From the NCBI RefSeq assembly GCF_001276515.1, contig NZ_LDVZ01000022.1, positions 1 to 30,004 of the forward strand: a stretch of DNA of 30,004 bases. Reading direction: 5' to 3'. The position numbers were made by a program, and so were the translations under genes. A model generated the notes under the pieces. That model saw only the letters and a program-made list of their open reading frames with translations. It was not told the DNA's origin and ran no database searches. Position 1 is the first letter of the stretch. Every line of letters begins with the position of its first letter. Below are positions 27,334 through 30,004 of the stretch, piece by piece. Origin of the DNA: Haemophilus sp. C1 (GTDB taxonomy: Bacteria; Pseudomonadota; Gammaproteobacteria; Enterobacterales; Pasteurellaceae).

Positions 27334-27948
27334 ATGTTTACCGGAATTGTACAAGGCACTGCGCCTATTCATTCAATTACAGAAAAGGCTAATTTTAGAA
27401 CACAAGTGGTAAAATTACCACCTGAAATGCGTAAAGACCTAGAAATTGGCGCATCGGTGGCAAATAATGGTGTATGTTTAACCGTGACTGAAGTCAACGA
27501 CGATCTGGTTAGCTTTGATCTCATGCAAGAAACCTTAAGAATTACGAATCTTGGTTTGTTGAAAGTAGGCGATAATGTGAATATCGAACGTGCTATGCAA
27601 ATGGAAACGGAAATTGGCGGGCATTTATTATCTGGTCATATTTATTGCACCGCAAAAATTTCAGATATTATCGCCAGTGAAAATAACCGACAAATTTGGT
27701 TCGAGCTACCAAGTGCAGATGTAATGAAATACATTTTAACGAAAGGATTTGTTGCGGTAGATGGCATTAGTCTGACTATTGGGGAAGTAAAAGGCACACA
27801 ATTCTGTGTGAATTTAATCCCTGAAACTTTGCAACGAACCTTAATGGGGCAACGTAAAGTGGGCGATATTGTGAATATAGAAATTGATCCACAAACACAA
27901 GCCATTGTGGATACAGTGGAAAATTATTTAAAAGCGAGAAATTTATAG
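27334..27948 (+). CDS. ribE: Riboflavin synthase alpha subunit
   Basis: 204 residues. Two tandem lumazine-binding repeats start at [10 protein letters not shown] (residue 1) and [14 protein letters not shown] (about residue 95). Conserved NGVCLTV and VDGISLTI occur at equivalent positions in each half. It dismutates two lumazines to riboflavin and a pyrimidinedione. Ribosome site AAGGAG. The 42-base intergenic space is too short for an FMN riboswitch. The same gene is called ribC in E. coli nomenclature. Confidence 0.96.
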   Translation: MFTGIVQGTAPIHSITEKANFRTQVVKLPPEMRKDLEIGASVANNGVCLTVTEVNDDLVSFDLMQETLRITNLGLLKVGDNVNIERAMQMETEIGGHLLSGHIYCTAKISDIIASENNRQIWFELPSADVMKYILTKGFVAVDGISLTIGEVKGTQFCVNLIPETLQRTLMGQRKVGDIVNIEIDPQTQAIVDTVENYLKARNL

Positions 27949-27960
27949 TCTATTGAAATA

Positions 27961-28004
27961 AAAAGAGCGGCTAAAAAAACACAGAATTTTTTAACCGCTC
28001 TTTT
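27961..28004. terminator. Bidirectional terminator between ribE and dedA
   Basis: AAAAGAGCGGCTAAAAAA (27961-27978) and TTTTTTAACCGCTCTTTT (27987-28004) pair along 18 bases with one mismatch. It looks like an uptake-signal pair in which AGTGCGGT has changed to AGAGCGGT in both arms, keeping the fold. Confidence 0.85.
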
Positions 28005-28019
28005 GTTTGATGACTTCGC

Positions 28020-28616
28020 TTATTTTTTCGATTTTTTCCATTTCCAGAACAGGAATAGGGCAAGTAAAGCGATAAGCACATAAATCACCATTTGACCTTT
28101 TTGGATTTGAGCATGTAACCAGTCTAAATTTTTTGCGCCAAGTTCGCCTAAATAAACCCAAATTGGAACAGAAATAATAGCAGCACAGAAATCAATTAAG
28201 ACAAAACGTGTATAACTGACACGGCGAGTAATGCCTGAGACCATATAAATTGGGGCACGCAAGCCAGGTAAAAAACGTGCAACAAATAACACACGATTAC
28301 CATATTGGCTGAATTTTTCACGCACCATTCTTAAACGTTGTAATGTCACGATTTTACGCATTGGGCGAAAACGTAAAATTTTTGTGCCATAAATACGACC
28401 AAGCCAATACATGGTGGAGTCGCCCGCAAGTACACCAAGCATACTGACTAGCAACATTAAATGTGAATTAACGCTTTCTGGATAAAGCCCCGCAATGACA
28501 CCGCCAGAAACTAACGTGATATCTTCTGGAATCGGCACACCAAATCCGCAAATAATTAAAACAAAAAGAACAGCCCAATAGCCGTAATCAGTAAAAAATC
28601 CAATCAGAAATTCCAT
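28020..28616 (-). CDS. DedA family inner-membrane protein
   Basis: 198 residues with about five hydrophobic segments. Carries the DedA/SNARE-associated motifs GFGVPIPEDITLVSGG, then GDSTMYWLGRIYG and FVARFLPGLRAPIYMVSGI. The FARF-P-G-R motif and the acidic PEDI site correspond to residues needed by YqjA/YghB for function. Such proteins are linked to proton-motive-force homeostasis, drug tolerance and lipid-carrier flipping; the specific substrate here cannot be told. Basic cytoplasmic C-terminus KWKKSKK. Confidence 0.9.
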   Translation of the reverse strand: MEFLIGFFTDYGYWAVLFVLIICGFGVPIPEDITLVSGGVIAGLYPESVNSHLMLLVSMLGVLAGDSTMYWLGRIYGTKILRFRPMRKIVTLQRLRMVREKFSQYGNRVLFVARFLPGLRAPIYMVSGITRRVSYTRFVLIDFCAAIISVPIWVYLGELGAKNLDWLHAQIQKGQMVIYVLIALLALFLFWKWKKSKK

Positions 28617-28701
28617 AATCTTCCTACTTTATTTTTTAATGAATATCGTAAAAAATTGCTAAACATTCTAATCTTTTCAGGGTAAAAAACCTAGAAAAAG
28701 T

Positions 28702-28730
28702 TTGCTTTGAAAAGAGGGATATTCTATAAT
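28702..28730 (+). promoter_or_regulatory. rplY: Promoter of rplY
   Basis: Perfect -10 TATAAT (28725-28730), 17-base spacer and a weak -35 TTGCTT (28702-28707). Initiation near 28737 gives a leader of about 105 bases. Confidence 0.7.
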
Positions 28731-28736
28731 TCGCCG

Positions 28737-28842
28737 TCTCAAAGGATAGCTCAGTGCTTATTGTTTGAGAACAATATTTGGAAGATTGCTGGGTCGCCTG
28801 CAATTTTCTTTCTTTTAACATTAATTTAAAGAGAACATTAAA
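28737..28842 (+). promoter_or_regulatory. rplY: Structured leader of rplY (L25 autoregulation candidate)
   Basis: Two hairpins: ATTGTT-TGAG-AACAAT (28760-28775) and GAAGATTGC with GCAATTTTC around a 10-base loop (28781-28808). An AAAGAG ribosome site precedes the ATG. E. coli rplY has a long leader through which L25 represses its own translation, with related leaders in other gamma-proteobacteria. Equivalence here is inferred from position and fold. Confidence 0.55.
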
Positions 28843-29130
28843 ATGGCATTTAAATTTAACGCTGAAGTTCGTACAGCGCAAGGTAAGGGTGCGAGCCGCC
28901 GCCTGCGTCATAATGGTCAAATCCCTGCAATCGTTTATGGTGGCAGCGAAGAGCCTGTTTCAATCATCTTAAACCACGATGAGTTAAACAACGCGCAAGC
29001 ACATGAATCTTTCTATTCTGAAGTGATCACTTTAGTGATTGGTGGCAAAGAAGTTGCAGTTAAAGTACAAGCAATGCAACGTCACCCATTCAAACCAAAA
29101 TTGGTTCACATTGACTTCAAACGTGCGTAA
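28843..29130 (+). CDS. rplY: 50S ribosomal protein L25
   Basis: 95 residues, the short form without the CTC extension, as in E. coli. Contains [21 protein letters not shown] and the C-terminal [13 protein letters not shown]. It binds 5S rRNA in the central protuberance of the large subunit. It stands alone between a strong promoter and a strong terminator, so it is monocistronic. Confidence 0.97.
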   Translation: MAFKFNAEVRTAQGKGASRRLRHNGQIPAIVYGGSEEPVSIILNHDELNNAQAHESFYSEVITLVIGGKEVAVKVQAMQRHPFKPKLVHIDFKRA

Positions 29131-29150
29131 TTCACAAGTTTAAACAAAGT

Positions 29151-29180
29151 AAAAAGCTAAGATATCAGTCTTAGCTTTTT
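29151..29180. terminator. Terminator after rplY
   Basis: AAAAAGCTAAGA (29151-29162) and TCTTAGCTTTTT (29169-29180) pair perfectly over 12 bases with a 6-base loop and T6. It can also serve the convergent DUF2726 gene. Confidence 0.9.
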
Positions 29181-29222
29181 TGTTCTGAGTATTTTAATTA
29201 TTTCTTAATAAATACCTAAACT

Positions 29223-29795
29223 TTAATTTTTTATCAAATAACGTTTTAAGTTTTCACCAACAAATTCTAATTCTGCTTTTCCATAGTTTGGCTGAAATTC
29301 TAAAAAAATCACCCCAGCCTTTCGACAAGCCTCCCGTTTCACTGCATCACGCTTCGCCGCATTATCCTGATAATGTCCCTGCCCTTGATATTCAATTACT
29401 ATTACGGCATAGCCGTTCTTATCTACAATCAGAAAATCTACTCGTTTACTATTTATCGCAAAATGGGCCTCTTTATCTATTGATTCTAAAAACTCTCCCA
29501 TTGAAACCTGAGTAAATAAACGGAACTCTTGATAACCTTTAGATAACAATTTTTCTAAACGAAGAAAAAGTTGATATTCACTCTTATTCATCAAGGCTTT
29601 TCTTTTATACTTACTCAATATAACGACATCAAGATGATCATTTTTATTCACAATATTAATTTTGTTTTCTGTCGAAAGATAAAGACGACTCTTCTTCGCA
29701 TTACGACGAATTGATCTCGATTTAGATGAAAATAAGCCAATTAGAAATAAAATAACAAAAATGAAAATAATGATATATTGTAAAGAAAATTCCAT
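29223..29795 (-). CDS. DUF2726 protein, membrane-anchored nuclease-fold
   Basis: 190 residues. An N-terminal hydrophobic helix (about 6-22, YIIIFIFVILFLIGLF) is followed by a basic linker and a DUF2726 domain (about 75-185). The core DFLIVDKNGYAVIVIEYQG with the following HY and AGVIFLEF has the D...E-x-Q/K arrangement of PD-(D/E)XK nuclease-like folds. Substrate and role are unknown. Such proteins are widespread in Pasteurellaceae and enterobacteria and are usually lone genes. It lies between the rplY terminator and the tRNA-Gln gene. Confidence 0.82.
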   Translation of the reverse strand: MEFSLQYIIIFIFVILFLIGLFSSKSRSIRRNAKKSRLYLSTENKINIVNKNDHLDVVILSKYKRKALMNKSEYQLFLRLEKLLSKGYQEFRLFTQVSMGEFLESIDKEAHFAINSKRVDFLIVDKNGYAVIVIEYQGQGHYQDNAAKRDAVKREACRKAGVIFLEFQPNYGKAELEFVGENLKRYLIKN

Positions 29796-29947
29796 ATTGC
29801 ACTCCTAAATGAACAGGAAAACAAGATAGCATTAATAGAATATTACTTTATATTACAAATAAACGTATTTGAGATCTGGATCGCAAAAACAACCTTAGAT
29901 AAGGTAAAAAACTAGCTTTTGTTAGAACTATGAGAATTTAAAAAATA

Positions 29948-30004
29948 TGGCTGGGGTACTAGGATTCGAACCTAGGGATGCCGAGATCAAAACCCGGTGC
30001 CTTA
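29948..30004 (-). tRNA. tRNA-Gln (anticodon UUG), 5' end outside the window
   Basis: Read leftward, the sequence contains the anticodon stem-loop CCGGG-TTTTGAT-CTCGG with anticodon TTG, the variable loop, the T-arm GGTTCGAATCC and the acceptor end TACCCCAGCCA with encoded CCA. It matches bacterial tRNA-Gln(UUG) closely. The D-arm and 5' acceptor strand lie beyond position 30004, so the gene is partial here. Confidence 0.95.

Noticed and set aside
29928..29947. Terminator of the tRNA-Gln transcript
   Set aside because: CTAAC/GCTAG near a T-run gives only a 5-bp stem with a mismatch; too weak to list as a feature.

Overview
The window is a chromosomal segment of Haemophilus influenzae or a very close relative (H. 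aegyptius or H. haemolyticus cannot be excluded). Reasons: AT-rich DNA; about a dozen and a half exact copies of the Haemophilus uptake signal AAGTGCGGT/ACCGCACTT, several arranged as inverted pairs that form terminators; and the order hns-purU-aroA / lrp-ftsK-lolA-rarA / radA / CYTH-CHAD, PhoU-like-pit, ygiM-cca, lolB-ispE-prs, tyrS, sfsA-MATE pump, ribE, dedA, rplY, which I recognise as H. influenzae backbone.

Layout. 1-2076: an NhaC-family transporter read leftward under a lysine riboswitch, so probably a lysine transporter. 2077-4740: hns, then purU-aroA, closed by a terminator made of two uptake signals. 4770-10058: leftward lrp-ftsK-lolA-rarA (regulator, divisome DNA translocase, lipoprotein chaperone, replication-fork ATPase). 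10181-12720: leftward radA and a CYTH/CHAD triphosphatase-like gene. 12854-19348: rightward phosphate transport pair, an SH3 membrane protein, cca, and lolB-ispE-prs. 23788-27291: leftward MATE pump, sfsA and tyrS, with a small-RNA locus between sfsA and tyrS. 27334 to the end: ribE, dedA, the L25 gene with a structured leader, a DUF2726 gene, and the 3' part of a tRNA-Gln(UUG).

The accessory region is 19349-23720, between prs and tyrS, which converge. It is bounded by a 108-base direct repeat carrying the last 26 codons of prs plus the start of its terminator. The two copies differ at 10 positions and every coding difference is silent. Inside are a broken kdtA (waaA) remnant; a degenerate inverted pair of the other Pasteurellaceae uptake signal (ACAAGCGGT type) used as a terminator; a 902-residue Lav/Las-like autotransporter whose beta-domain and passenger DNA differ strongly in base composition; two overlapping small ORFs; and several strong inverted repeats. 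No exact Haemophilus-type uptake signal was found inside. Together these suggest acquisition from a relative in the Actinobacillus/Mannheimia branch.

The best candidates for little-described biology are: (1) a compact small-RNA gene at about 25039-25143 with a near-consensus sigma70 promoter, an overlapping Fur-type operator and a strong terminator, i.e. a probable iron-responsive sRNA; (2) the small-ORF locus at 23033-23530 behind three consecutive strong hairpins; (3) a long hairpin followed by a T-run in the autotransporter leader; (4) the start codon of the lysine-riboswitch gene sitting inside an 8-bp inverted repeat, which suggests translational control.
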